This document shows, in pieces, positions 44,191 to 55,675 of a DNA stretch of 64,000 nt. The notes below the pieces were generated by a model that was given only the letters and a program-made list of their open reading frames with translations, was not told the DNA's origin and did no database searches. Each line of letters starts with the position of its first letter. The first letter of the stretch is position 1. The DNA comes from Macrostomum hystrix (taxonomy: Eukaryota; Platyhelminthes; Macrostomidae). The translations under genes and the position numbers were made by a program. Where the stretch lies: the NCBI GenBank assembly GCA_950097015.1, contig CATNEN010000005.1, positions 4,269,501-4,333,500 of the forward strand, in the 5' to 3' direction.

Positions 44191-44388
44191 AGGTACGCAG
44201 CAGCATTGTGCTTGGAAATAGAGGCAACTGAAAGTAAAAAAGTTTTTGCTTGTTAGTTTAATATTTATCTATGTAATCTATCTCAGTTTAGTTGAGGGGT
44301 TTGTGCACCCAGCCAGACAACTCACTAAGTTAGGGGGCTGTGTGAAGTTGCACCACTTTTTTGTATCTCTCTAGGCCCCTGTTTACTA

Positions 44389-46201
44389 GGGTAATGTATC
44401 ATCAACCGAACAGTGTATCTTCAAAACTGAACAAGAATTTTGACTCCTTCCTTGGTCTTGTGCAAGACAGAAACAAGCTATTGTGTTTCACAGAACAAAT
44501 AATTTGAAAGTTGAAGAAATTATCTACAAGCTGAGGCATGATGTCCGATGAAGCATTAAGAGGAAAGAAAGATATTGATGTTTCAGTAGAATTTTTTATT
44601 GCAAAAGCATACTTTTTAACAACATTTTTTCTGTATGTACTTTAGATGAAGATTGTATGTGGTTGCTTGCCAATTAAATTACCATAAATGTAGTTATTTA
44701 TAGAACATGAAAAATTCTTTCAAATGACATAATTCATGATAGTTCACTCCTTAAAATAAGATTAAACCACTCACTCAAATTATAAAACCAAACATCAAAT
44801 TCTTTGTTTGGTTTGAAGATACATTAAAATCATTGTTCAGTTTTAGATAAAAGGCAGGAATAACTTTTTTCTATTTGATAAAATAGCAAAAGCAGATACT
44901 TTTTAGAAAGATGTAACTGTTTTCTATAACTTGGCTTTTGATTTATCATGATATCTTAAATAGAAAATCTGTAGCTTAAGTTTGAAGTTAAAAAAATACA
45001 CATTCTTGTTTGGTTGATGATACGGTTGACCGTCATTTCGTCTGCTGCCTTTTTGTCTGCCACCTTTTTGTCTGCCAATATACTATATAGTCATTTCATC
45101 TGCCAATATATATAATATATAAATCGGAATAACTAATTATGTCATCAAGCTTTGCATGGAAGTGTAATGTAAATGACTTATTAATTATAATTTATAATAA
45201 TGCTAGGATTATAGCTAATATGTTTCATATAAATACACAAAGCCAGAAGCAAATATCTCCAACCATTTAGTTTCCTTCCAACTTTCTTTTTTTCGTGTAT
45301 GTAAACTCATAGCAATTTATTCACGGTTTTGTAGAAAATGAAGAAAAACAAAATGTATCAATATAAATAAGAAAACGTACTTAAAACTTGCTTATACTAA
45401 TTAATTTTAGTTCCCTATGATGTGCTGTAGACTGCTGAGCAGCCTCCAGGCAATCTGAGTCAGGCTGTTCTAGGTCTGTGGGAGGGCTAGGGTTGGTAGT
45501 TAGTGTTTCCCGTGCACTGTCACTTCCGCTCGCCACCCCCCTCCTCTCTCGTTCTCTCGTTCCAGCTCTGTCTGCGCACCGAGTCACATTGCACACCATG
45601 GTGCAATCGCTTAAGTTCGGAGGAAGACTGGCATAACAATGCTCAAATGCTCCTACTATAAGTAGAGCACAGTCTGACGAATCCTTGAGATGGTGTTAGT
45701 ACCGCGGTAGCACAACTTCTGTACGAATATGGCACGTTTCTGTCCTCCAGTCTTCATGCGTTTCACATCGATTGTGTTCTTTTGCAATCTTTGTATCTTG
45801 TCTGCTAACATTATTGTGAAGCAAGGCCGTGTGTTGCATTTAGAAGCATAGCACATCGCCAGGCTTTAGAGCAGGGAATCAAAGTAGCAGGAATTACTGC
45901 TAGAGCCTAAATAGCGACCGAGGAAATTAGGTAATCTAGCCTGACTACCGGGTTGCTCCACTGCTACGAAGCATTCAGTGTTGAGGCCGGTATAAATTCT
46001 CTCTCTCGGAATCTAGTTCCTGTCTTGGTTATTTTTACCAATTGTGTGTGCCACGCTACCACAGGTACAACACCTACATAAAAAATACTAAATAAGTGAA
46101 CCAAAATAAACATAAATAAAAAAGTCGTTTTGTCTGCTAAAATTCTTTGGCAGACGAAAAGGCGGCAGAGGAAATGACCGCAGACCGATGATACATTACC
46201 C
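44389..46201. mobile_element. TA-flanked DNA element, copy 1, interrupted by a nested insertion
   Basis: Ends GGGTAATGTATCATCAACC and GATGATACATTACCC form an inverted repeat with TA on both sides (44387-44388, 46202-46203), as in Tc1/mariner-type elements. About 650 bases of it are shared with copy 2 at 46,491-47,409. The right end is split off by the nested element at 45,024-46,186. No transposase seen. Confidence 0.8.
45024..46186. mobile_element. Nested DNA transposon, 1,163 bp, with 8-base target duplication
   Basis: Left end GGTTGACCGTCATTTCGTCT and the inverted right end GGTCTGCGGTCATTTCCTCT are similar, and both are followed by GTCTGCC subterminal repeats. The target duplication is GATGATAC (45016-45023 and 46187-46194), and removing the element restores the right end of copy 1. 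The interior contains minus-strand frames of 72 and 66 codons without a recognised transposase domain. The superfamily is uncertain; 8 bases fits hAT, Merlin or P. Confidence 0.85.
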
Positions 46202-46490
46202 TATAAGTAGGCCTATATGTAGATATGAAAAAAATTGCTTTTACTTTATCTTTTGAACTAAATGTCTTTCTGCCATAGTACCAGTTTAAATATACTTACA
46301 GTTTTAAGAGGGCATAGCATGTAAGCACTTGCAAGCTGACAGCATAATTGTGAACTTAAAATTAGAAGTGAGGAATAATTTTCATTTGTGCCCTTAACTA
46401 TGCAATCCTTATAGAAATAATCTAATGTGGAAATACAAAAATAATAGTAGGGAATCTTGTTTTTGTCAATGCAAGTCAGAGTTTGGGATA

Positions 46491-47409
46491 GGGTAATGTA
46501 TCATCAACCAAACAGTGTATCTTCAAAACTGAACAGGAATTTTGACTTCTTCCTTGGTCTCGTGCAAGACAGAAACAAGCTATTGTGTTTCACAGAACAA
46601 CTAATTTGAAAGTTGAAGAAATTATCTACAAGCTGAGGCATGATGTGCAATGAAGCATTAAGAGGAAAGAAAGATATTGATGTTTCAGTAGAATTTTTTA
46701 TTGCAAAAGCATACTTTTTAACAACATTTTTTCTGTATGTACTTTAGATGAAGATTGTATGTGGTTGCATGCCAATCATACATGCGCAACACCCGGCTGA
46801 CCTGGCCGAACCGGCCAAGCAAGGTAAGTCGCAAAAACCAATCGACCAAGTGCAAAGAAATCAGAGGGGGGACCAAGGGACAAAAAAGGAAGGTGTGAAG
46901 AAAAAGAAAGAAGGGAGAGAAAAAGAAAGCAAATGAGAGCAAACTAAGTCGCAAATAGAGCAATGAAACAAACTAAGTCGTAATTAGAGCAAAAACTAAG
47001 TTGCACGGCTGGCTAAGACTTGGGAGGTTGCGCATGTATGATGCCAATTAAATGACCATAAATGTAGTTATTTATACAGCATGAAAAATGCTTTCGAATT
47101 ACATAATTCATGATAGTTCACTCCTTAAAATAAGATTAAACCACTCACTCAAATTGTAAAACCAAACATCAAATTCTCTGTTTGGTTTGAAGATACATTA
47201 AAATTGTTCAGTTTTAGATAAAAGGCAGGAATAACTTTTTTTCTATTTGATAAAATAGCAAAAGCAGATACTTTTTAGAAAGATGTAACTGTTTTCTATA
47301 ACTTGGATTTAGATTTATCATCATATCTTAAATAGAAAATCTGTAGCTTAGGTTTGAAGTTAAAAAAATACACATTCTTGTTTGGTTGATGATACATTAG
47401 GGCCTACCC
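46491..47409. mobile_element. TA-flanked DNA element, copy 2, interrupted by a MITE
   Basis: Matches copy 1 along its length (same GGGTAATGTATCATCAACC start and a TGTTTGGTTGATGATAC end), with a small extra GGGCCTA near the right end. It has a TA dinucleotide on each side. It is split by the element at 46,777-47,040. Confidence 0.8.
46777..47040. mobile_element. 264 bp MITE with 8-base target duplication
   Basis: Terminal inverted repeat CATACATGCGCAAC / GTTGCGCATGTATG. The target duplication ATGCCAAT is at 46769-46776 and 47041-47048. Copy 1 at about 44,672 shows the uninterrupted site (TGGTTGCTTGCCAATTAAAT), which proves the insertion. The interior repeats AACTAAGTCGCAA-like motifs. Confidence 0.88.
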
Positions 47410-48860
47410 TAATATAATATAAACTAGGCCCCTATAATATCTCTCTGAATAACATCTTTAGAACAATTTACTCTTTACAGTGTGTGAGTCATTTGGTTGA
47501 AATTGTGAAAAGCTGATTGGTTTGAAAAATAATACAGAAAGTGCAAGTGGTTAAAGAGATCAAGTAAAAAGTGAGCAGAATATTTTGTGTTTGATTGGTA
47601 AAAATCCGATTAACTAGTAGTCTTTAAAGGCTGTGTATATCAATTAGTATATAAATGACGAGTAATTTATTAAGATTAGGGCATCGTGTTGGAAAAATAG
47701 TGCCTACCTACTTGCTCTTACGGTTATAACCCTAATTTGCAACAACAATAGGCCTAATTGAATATAAAAATGGAGTGCTAGGCCTATAGGCCCAACTTCC
47801 TGATAGTTTGGTAAATTTAAATTCGTAACGAACGTTACGACAAAGAATCATAGTTTCAAAGGGATATTGCAGAGGATAAAATAAGTAGGCCTAATTAACT
47901 ATATAAAAAGAGCCAATAACATCTTTGAGTAGGCAAGTTTCACCTAAGTAAAAAATGTGCATCTGCAAGGTAAATTATAGTTAAAGCATCTAGCGAACTG
48001 GGGAGGCGAATATTACTGATCCATCCATCCAACCTAGTATTAGGTGCACTAGGAATTAGAATGAATCAGGCCTAGGGTCATTAGGAAAGACATCCATTAA
48101 TATATCCAATATTATAATCCCATACTATCCTATAGGCCTACTATATCCTCTATCCTATATCCTATACTATCTCATATAATTGTAATTACGTTCTTTTAAC
48201 ACTTGTACAAGATGATGCAAAACTAAATTACAGTACATAACGTATAAAAATTACAACGGCCCTATATGTTTCCTTAATTAAATAGGCTTAAAAAGGTAGA
48301 AACTATAGTTTTAATTGTTATATAGAAGTCTTTCGTAGAATCCTGTTTACGTAATATCTTCCTTAGAAATCGCTCCTTGCTCGGCAACACCTGAAGTTGA
48401 TAATCCGTAAGCCTTATATTTTTACCACGATTTTTTGTGATTGACAAAAAAGAATTCTACGATAAATCAATCAGCCTTATTTCTGAAATGAATTTGGGTT
48501 TTGAAAGTAAGTTCTTTTTTTAATATTTTTGTCTGAACAGTGCAGCCCTTGTTTGTGTGTAACATCCCTTTTTATGTAATGGTAGGCCTAATGTGCCTAC
48601 TGTGGTATATGGCCTTCTAATATATATATATAATATAATGTATAACATCTTTAGTGGTCTGATATTTTTTTACCAATACATTTGCAGCAAGAAACTTGCT
48701 ATTCATGCACAATCATACTTGTCATATTGTATCTTATAGATTCCATTTTTACAATACATAAAAATATTCTTCTTTGTTGTCCCACTTAATTCTTCAGTAT
48801 ACTTTACTGCATGGACTCATGCACAGTTTTCTGAATGTTTTTTGCTAGTTTTTTGTCCTT
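47410..48860. other. AT-rich intergenic stretch, no gene seen
   Basis: Contains frequent AGGCCTA motifs and short TATA-type runs. No gene, RNA gene or named repeat. Confidence 0.4.
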
Positions 48861-48871
48861 TCAGGACTGAG

Positions 48872-49632
48872 TAGGGGTCAGACAATATGGAATTTTCGAG
48901 ATTTTTTAGATTCAATATTTTTTTAGCAATACAATATGAGATTTGATCAAGATTTCGAGATTTTAGACAATTCGGATTTTGCATACATAAACAAAGTTTC
49001 ATAGACCAAAGAAATTAACAAATATAATCAGGCAGCCAGCCATTTCAGCTCTTTTGATAGCTAAGGACTTTTTTTTATTTATTTTCAAATAGAAATGTCC
49101 ATTATGATATACAAAACATGATGATTGATAATTAGAAAAAATAAAGCACAGATTCTAATGTGGGATTTTACCATGGCAAAAATGCAAAAGTGTATTTGAA
49201 TGTATAAGAGCCATAAGTAGGAAGAATAAAGGAGAAATGCATGTACATTATACATTACACAATACAATGCAAATCAGCAAATGACAAGATTACATTACAA
49301 TTTATTAACATTACTGTTAATATTGTCATTGACATGATCACAAGTCATGACTGATCACAATGGAGTTGGACTGACTGGCAAGCAAATTTAACGATCTGAA
49401 AAGAAGGGAAGGAAAATGTGATTCATATTTTAAATAAATTTATAATCATCCATTTTCTCTTAATTTTGTGATTTTACAAGTGCCTCGAATATAAAATCAA
49501 ATGCAAACATCAATGTTTTTTTATCTCAAATCTCGGCACTTTTTCAAATCCAGATTGAGATCGAGATTCAATTGAAAAAATTGTCAAAATCTCGAATCTC
49601 GATCCCAAGATTGAGATCTCGTCCGACCCCTA
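48872..49632. mobile_element. hAT-like element, 761 bp, non-autonomous
   Basis: Ends TAGGGGTCAGAC and GTCCGACCCCTA are inverted. The flanking 8-mers GGACTGAG (48864-48871) and TGACTGAG (49633-49640) agree at seven of eight positions. Subterminal regions on both sides repeat CGAGATTT / AAATCTCG motifs, likely transposase-binding sites. No transposase frame. Confidence 0.82.
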
Positions 49633-49644
49633 TGACTGAGTAAA

Positions 49645-51520
49645 ACTGCACTGTTGCATCTTGATGACTTTGTTTAGTTTGTCCATTGCAAATCTTATAA
49701 GTCGTGAATTTCTTGAATTAGTAACACTAGCTTTTCTTTCATTAAAATTGTAGAGCAGGATATACAGTACAGAAATAAAGCAAACAGAAAACCTATAGTT
49801 TGCATACATATACTTTTGTACCAGTAATGACCTATTTGTTGGTGAGCCTAGTGCTCAATAAACTAATAGAACATTATACTGTTGTATGGCTCTTTTATTC
49901 ATATTAAAACTTGCTTTTTTACACCTTAAATTGATCCTTTGAAATAATTCTTAATTTCCTTTGTCAATGACTTAACTATACTTCATAGACTGGCTATGTA
50001 CTTTTCTTACTTCATATGTATATATTGCTTAGTTTAGCCAGATAGGCTGCATTCTTTCCCTAATATGGTAGCATTTGCATGAGTGTCTGATTGGCAAGAC
50101 ACTTTTTCCTCTGCTTACTTACTCAAAAACTATCTGGCTTTCTGGTTTTTCCCAGTCTTTCTAGGCTTCCAAATGGACTGAATTTGCCCAACTTCGCACA
50201 CAGTGCTATTCCACCAATCAGGATTTACCCTCTGTTCTTTCAGTTATTAAACTATACTGCTTTTTATAATTATCTTCTTCTTTATTCTTTCAAATATTCA
50301 CCAACTTATGTGTGATCATAGACCTGATTTTCTCTCTCTAAATAAGAACAATTAAACACTGAGACTTTTCTACTTTATTCACAACAGAACTGGGCACAGG
50401 GCACCGGTTGAAGTTTTAGAGCTACTTTGCAGTTGTATTTATAGAGAATTTTGGGGTGGGTGACACGATACAGATAAACAAAGGATAAAATTGGGAGGGG
50501 GAAATGCATTTGGCAGGAATTCAAGTTTTAAAAGTTATTCTATGGTCTAAAAAAGACTATGGTCTATTAAAAGCTAATGAAAATAGTCCTTTTTTCTTGC
50601 CTTAATAATGGATCAACACTTAATAACAGATAGACCAATTTCCAACACTAATGTCTAACCTATAGCTAGCCAGCCACATTGTTATTTATATTGTCACTAT
50701 ATAACTTAACTGACTAACTATAGCTCCCTAAGCCTAGGGCTAGGTCAATACTAAATACTTTTCAGCATCAATATAAAGATATATACATTTTAGCCTTGTA
50801 TTCTTAGACATATCCCAAAGCCAGAAGTCAATGCTATAAAATTAAGAGTTATGAGGTAAAAATTGATCTTAAGGAGTGAATGAAATCTGCATCCTATAGA
50901 AATCACAAATCCAGTGTTAAGAGTATGGGATTGGTTTAATGAGTGTAGGCTATGAAGCCTTTGAGTCACTATTGACAATGTTGCACAAATTCATCCTCAC
51001 AGTTAACTTTGCTATCTAAAAGCATAACTTTATAGAAATCATTAAACCAGTTTTAAAAGTCAAATTTGGCCCTTTAACTCTTGTCCAGGAGGTAGAAGTG
51101 AATTGGCATCTTGATTCTACAGCACAGAAACATTATTTAGGAGTTAACGTTATCTTTACTTAAGTTTAAAGAGTATTAGAACTAGAAGCCCTGTTTATGC
51201 TGGAACATTCCAGTGTATATCCCCCTTTTCTCTTATTATTAAAAATGTCTATATTTCTTGTTTGGGAGTTCAGTCCATTAATAATTAAAAATTGAAAAAA
51301 TAAACTATTTTAGGTCTATTTTGCTGATAGCTATAATATTTATTTTCTGACAATTGGGTCATTAGGAATGATAAAGCCATTCATTAATATATCCTATTTG
51401 TGTTTCTAATTAAATTCCTTTAACAGCTGATTAAACAAAATTTACTTTTATGCTAGGCTGAGTATACAGATAATATAAAACTGAAATATAGGTCACTAAA
51501 ACTTAGCTGACCACCTTAAC
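49645..51520. other. AT-rich stretch upstream of EMC2
   Basis: Should contain the first EMC2 exon and promoter, but I could not identify the short N-terminal exon with confidence. Confidence 0.35.
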
Positions 51521-51525
51521 TGTAG

Positions 51526-53602
51526 AATCATGTGCAGAGCTAAAACGAATTCGTGAAGACGGCGTTCGAGACAGCGAGCGAGTTGTTGACCTGTGGTGCG
51601 ACTGCATATCTAGCTACACTAATAGGCTTGGAGATGAGAGTAAGTTGCTTCTTCTATTTTCATTCTTTCCGCTGTATACTTATATGTTTATATTGAGATC
51701 TGGTTCAGTTCGACTATGATTTATTTCAGTCAGGTTGTCATTAAGTTCAGTCAGGTTGTCATTAAGTTCAGTCAGGTTGTCATCAAGTTCAGTCAGGTTG
51801 TCATTAAGTTCAGTCAGGTTGTCATTAAGTTCAGTCAGGTTGTCATTAAGTTCAGTCAGGTTGTCATCAAGTTCAGTCAGGTTGTCATTAAGTTCAGTCA
51901 GGTTGTCATTAAGTTCAGTCAGGTTGTCATTAAGTTCAGTCAGGTTGTCATCAAGTTCAGTCAGTTTGTCATTAAGTTCAGTCAGGTTTGTCATTAAGCT
52001 CAGTCAGGTTGTCATTAAGTTCAGTCAGGTTGTCATTAAGTTCAGTCAGGTTGTCATTAAGTTCAGTCAGGTTGTCATTCACAGGGTGTGAACCCTGTGA
52101 ATAGCATTTTACAGTTTAAATTGTCAATTTCCATATTGCAGAGTGGGCCTTATACGAGCAGGTGTTTATCTCGGCACTGGACTGCGGCAGATTAGAAGCC
52201 GCAGATGCCTGCCTGCTGCAGCTCACTCGGCAGTTTCCAAATAGTCAACGAATTAAACGGTACGAAGCTATGAGACTGGAGGCCGAGGACAGCCTCGAAG
52301 CCGCGGCTGACATCTACAAGCAGATGGCCGAGGCTGACAAATTGGACTCGCTGTCGCGCAAAAGATTAGTGGCCGTACTCAAAGCCAGAGGTCGCAACGC
52401 CGAGGCGATTAAAGAGCTAACTGGATATTTAAAGGTAAATTTGCTTCAAATTTATTCGAAGTTATAGACAAGATAAACAATGAGAGTAACCATTACGCTT
52501 TTAAAACGCCTAGGTATCTAAACAGTGTTGTTGAAAACCTTGTTCGTTCATTCGATAGTGTCATCTCTCCCATGTCTCATCTCGTCCGTGTCTCATCTCA
52601 CCATAGTCTCATATCTCCCGTGTCTCATCTCACCATAGTCTCATATCTCCCGTGTCTTATCTCTCCAGTTTAAGAATATCTCTACTGTGTCTCATCTCTC
52701 ACGTGTCTCTACTCTCCTATGTCTAATCCCTCCCCTGTCTCATCTCTATTGTGTTTCATCTATCCAGTGCTTCATCTCTCCCGTGTCTTATCTCTCCCGT
52801 GTCTCATCTCTCCCATGTCTCACCTGTCCCATGTCTTATCTCTCCCGTGTCTCATCTCTCCCGTGTCTCATCTCTCCCGTGTCTCATCTATCCTGTGTAT
52901 CATATCTACCCCTGTCTAATTTCTCCCGTGTCTCATCTCTCCCGTCTCATCTCTCCCATGTCTAATCTCCCCCGTGTCCCGTGCAAATGTACACACCTGT
53001 GTGTGTCCAGTGTTGGCTTGGGGTCCAGTGTCACCAAATGATGTACCATTGCCTGCAACTTGTTACTATCTTTTTAGGATTTCTGCACCGATTTCGAAGC
53101 CTGGCTGGAACTATCCGAGCTCTACATGAACGAAGGCGATTATAAGAAGGCCGCCTTCTGCATGGAGGAGCTAATATTGAGCAATCCGCATCACCATCTG
53201 TATCATCAGCGCTACGCCGAAATCAAATACACTGACGGCAGTCCTGAGTCTATGGAGCTGGCCAAGAGCTATTTTGCACAGGCTGTTCGCTTGAATCCTA
53301 ACAATATGCGCGCTCTCTACGGCCTCCTATTGGCTGCTGGCAACTGCGCCAACGCCGGCACAAAGTCGTCCGCTTCGTCCACGGCCAAGTCAAGAAAGGA
53401 GAGTGCTAGATTAGCACAATGGGCAGCTGCCAGGATTGCAGAGCGTTACAAAGCTGCGTCTGCTTCTAGTAGGGATGCGAAATCCGCTAGCAGCGATATG
53501 GCCAAACTGGCACTGCAGTTGAGTCTGTGCTGTTCCACTGGCGACGGCGGCTCGCAGCAGCAGCAGCAGCAAACAGGTGCAAGCAGTCCGCCAATGATTT
53601 GA
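51526..53602 (+). CDS. EMC2: ER membrane protein complex subunit 2 (TPR protein), first exon not found
   Basis: Exons: 51526 or 51538 to 51639, 52142-52434, 53078-53602; phases agree. EMC2 is the cytosolic TPR subunit of the ER membrane complex, which inserts transmembrane helices of client proteins. Recognised by the conserved order [128 protein letters not shown]. The visible coding part gives about 306 residues; vertebrate EMC2 is 297, so the C-terminus is longer, with a Ser/Ala-rich stretch and six Gln near the end ([11 protein letters not shown]). The N-terminal exon lies upstream and is unseen. Both introns are filled with minisatellite DNA. Confidence 0.93.
51715..52082. repeat. 21-base minisatellite in EMC2 intron 1
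   Basis: About 17 units of GTTCAGTCAGGTTGTCATTA plus A. The unit is a multiple of three, so all six frames stay open, but the stretch is intronic. Confidence 0.92.
52560..52985. repeat. 16-base minisatellite in EMC2 intron 2
   Basis: Degenerate array of TCTCATCTCTCCCGTG-type units, the same unit as in the MITE at 40.9-41.2 kb and in the array at 53.7-54.5 kb. Confidence 0.88.
52985..53065 (+). mobile_element. 3' fragment of a family 1 SINE in EMC2 intron 2
   Basis: GTGCAAATGTACACACCTGT, GGTCCAGTGTCACCAAATGA and TGTACCATTGCCTGCAACTT match the 3' part of family 1 copies. It lies directly against the minisatellite and 13 bases before the last EMC2 exon. Confidence 0.6.
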
Positions 53603-53744
53603 ATGCTAGATTGATTATTCAAGTCTACTCTATTGATCTTTTATTTATGTACTTGCTGGATACCAGCTTGAAGGTATACAAATGAACCCTGTGTACTTCC
53701 GGTTGAGAGGCTACCCCTGTCTTATCTCTTCAGTGTTTCATGCT

Positions 53745-54470
53745 TTCTCTGCCTCTTATCTCTCCCTCCCCGTCTCATCTCTCCCGCGTCTTATCTCTCC
53801 CGTGTCTCATCTCTCCCGTGTATTATCTCTCCCGCGTCTTATCTCTCCCGTGTCTCATCTCTCCCGTGTATTATCTCTCCCGCGTCTCATCTCTCCATGT
53901 CTCACTTCTCCCGTGTCTCATCCCTCCCGTGTCTCATCTCTCCCGTATCTCATCTCTCCCGCGTCTCATCTCTCCCGCGTCTCATCTCTCCCGCGTCTCA
54001 TCTCTCCCGTGTCTTATCTCTCCCCGTCTTATCTCTCCCGTATCTCATCTCTCCCGCGTCTCATCTCTCCCGCGTCTCATCTCTCCCGCGTCTCATCTCT
54101 CCCGTGTCTTATCTCTCCCCGTCTTATCTCTCCCGTGTCTCATCTCTCCCGCGTCTCATCTCTCCATGTCTCACTTCTCCCGTGTCTCATCCCTCCCGTG
54201 TCTCATCTCTCCCGTATCTCATCTCTCCCGCGTCTCATCTCTCCCGCGTCTCATCTCTCCCGCGTCTCATCTCTCCCGTGTCTTATCTCTCCCGCGTCTC
54301 ATCTCTCCCGTGTCTCATCTCTCCCGCGTCTCATCTCTCCCGCGTCTCATCTCTCCCGCGTCTCATCTCTCCCGCGTCTCATCTCTCCCGTGTCTTATCT
54401 CTCCCCGTCTTATCTCTCCCGTGTCTCATCTCTCCCGTGTCTCATCTCTCCCGTCTCTCATCTCTGCCAA
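53745..54470. repeat. 16-base minisatellite in the EMC2 3' flank
   Basis: About 45 units of TCTCATCTCTCCCG(C/T)G, much more homogeneous than the intronic array. Three frames stay open for 200 to 280 codons and encode only a repeating SRVSSLPRLISPASHL-like peptide; these are not genes. Confidence 0.93.
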
Positions 54471-54849
54471 AGTATGGTCGCAACTTACGCTCGTAATTCA
54501 AAGTTTAAACGATCAATCTAGTATCTACAGGGACTTTAAAGACTCGTTTAAACTACTCAGTCTGGATGAAGTAGTTTAGATAGTAAATTCTTTTTATTAT
54601 AAATCGGTTTCTTTCTATTTATGGGATTTTTCAAATGTGTCAATGTTGTACTCTTGTGAATGGATTGGTTGACATTTCTGCTACAAGTCCTACAAGTACA
54701 AGTACTGCTTCAGCAAATTCACCAACTGAATTCACCTCCTCATTGGGTCTTCCCAGGCCGCAATCTGTTTGCTAATCATCGGCATGATGCTTCGCCACGT
54801 TCATCTTTTTGCTTCTATGGCTTTTTTATTACCTGTCATATCCCTTCTC

Positions 54850-55235
54850 TCCCCCTAGTTACTGCACAGTCTACCCCTTGTCTCCCCTCTAGTTACTGTA
54901 CAGTCTACCCCTTGTCTCCCCTCTAGTTACTGTACAGTCTACCCCTTGTCTCCCCTCTAGTTACTGTACAGTCTACCCCTTGTCTGCCCTCTAGTTACTA
55001 TACAGTCTACCCCTTGTCTCCCCTCTAGTTACTGTACAGTCTACCCCTTGTCTCCCCTCTAGTTACTGTACAGTCTACCCCTTGTCTGCCCTCTAGTTAC
55101 TGTACAGTCTACCCCTTGTCTGCCCTCTAGTTACTGTACAGTCTACCCCTTGTCTACCCTCTAGTTACTGTACAGTCTACCCCTTGTCTACCCTCTAGTT
55201 ACTGCACAGTCTACCCCTTGTCTACCCTTTATCTC
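54850..55235. repeat. 34-base minisatellite
   Basis: About eleven units that combine TCTCCCCTCTAGTTACTGTA with CAGTCTACCCCTTG, nearly identical. Confidence 0.92.
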
Positions 55236-55239
55236 CCAC

Positions 55240-55675
55240 ACAGCTACCCTCTATCTATCCGTAGCAAGCTATCTAATGCATATTTTTCGATGCACTGCTC
55301 GTAGGTTTGTTTGGCTTTCATAAATTTTGATCGCTAATTAATTTTCAGATTTTTTAAAATCGTCTATTTACTCTTAACATAGTTTTTTCAGTGCTGGTAA
55401 ATAACAAAATGATTTACATCTGGTTGTTTTATTGCTTCATTGTTCTATGGTACTCTGATTGTCATGCTATTAAATCAACTGTTGTGTTTAGTTTTGTTTT
55501 AAATAAGTTCAGCACATGAAAATAAATAAAGATAAAATATGCCCTACCACATTTCTAGATTTTCTGTGTGGCCTGATTGAATCGTGCTACATTTTATGCA
55601 TCACTTTCATTGACAATCTTTCTACTATGAGTAGAGTACGTTTGCAAACTCATGAGCTACAGTAAACTGTTAGAA
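55240..55675. other. Spacer between two minisatellites, no gene seen
   Basis: AT-rich. AATAAATAAAGATAAA at about 55,520-55,535 could be a distal polyadenylation signal, but it is far from the EMC2 stop. Confidence 0.35.

Noticed and set aside
51680-52091. Open frames of about 100 codons on both strands
   Set aside because: The 21-base unit is a multiple of three, so frames stay open by chance; the stretch is EMC2 intron 1.
53682-54579. Three overlapping open frames of 199 to 279 codons
   Set aside because: They run across the 16-base minisatellite and encode only a periodic Ser/Leu/Pro/Val peptide in all three frames.
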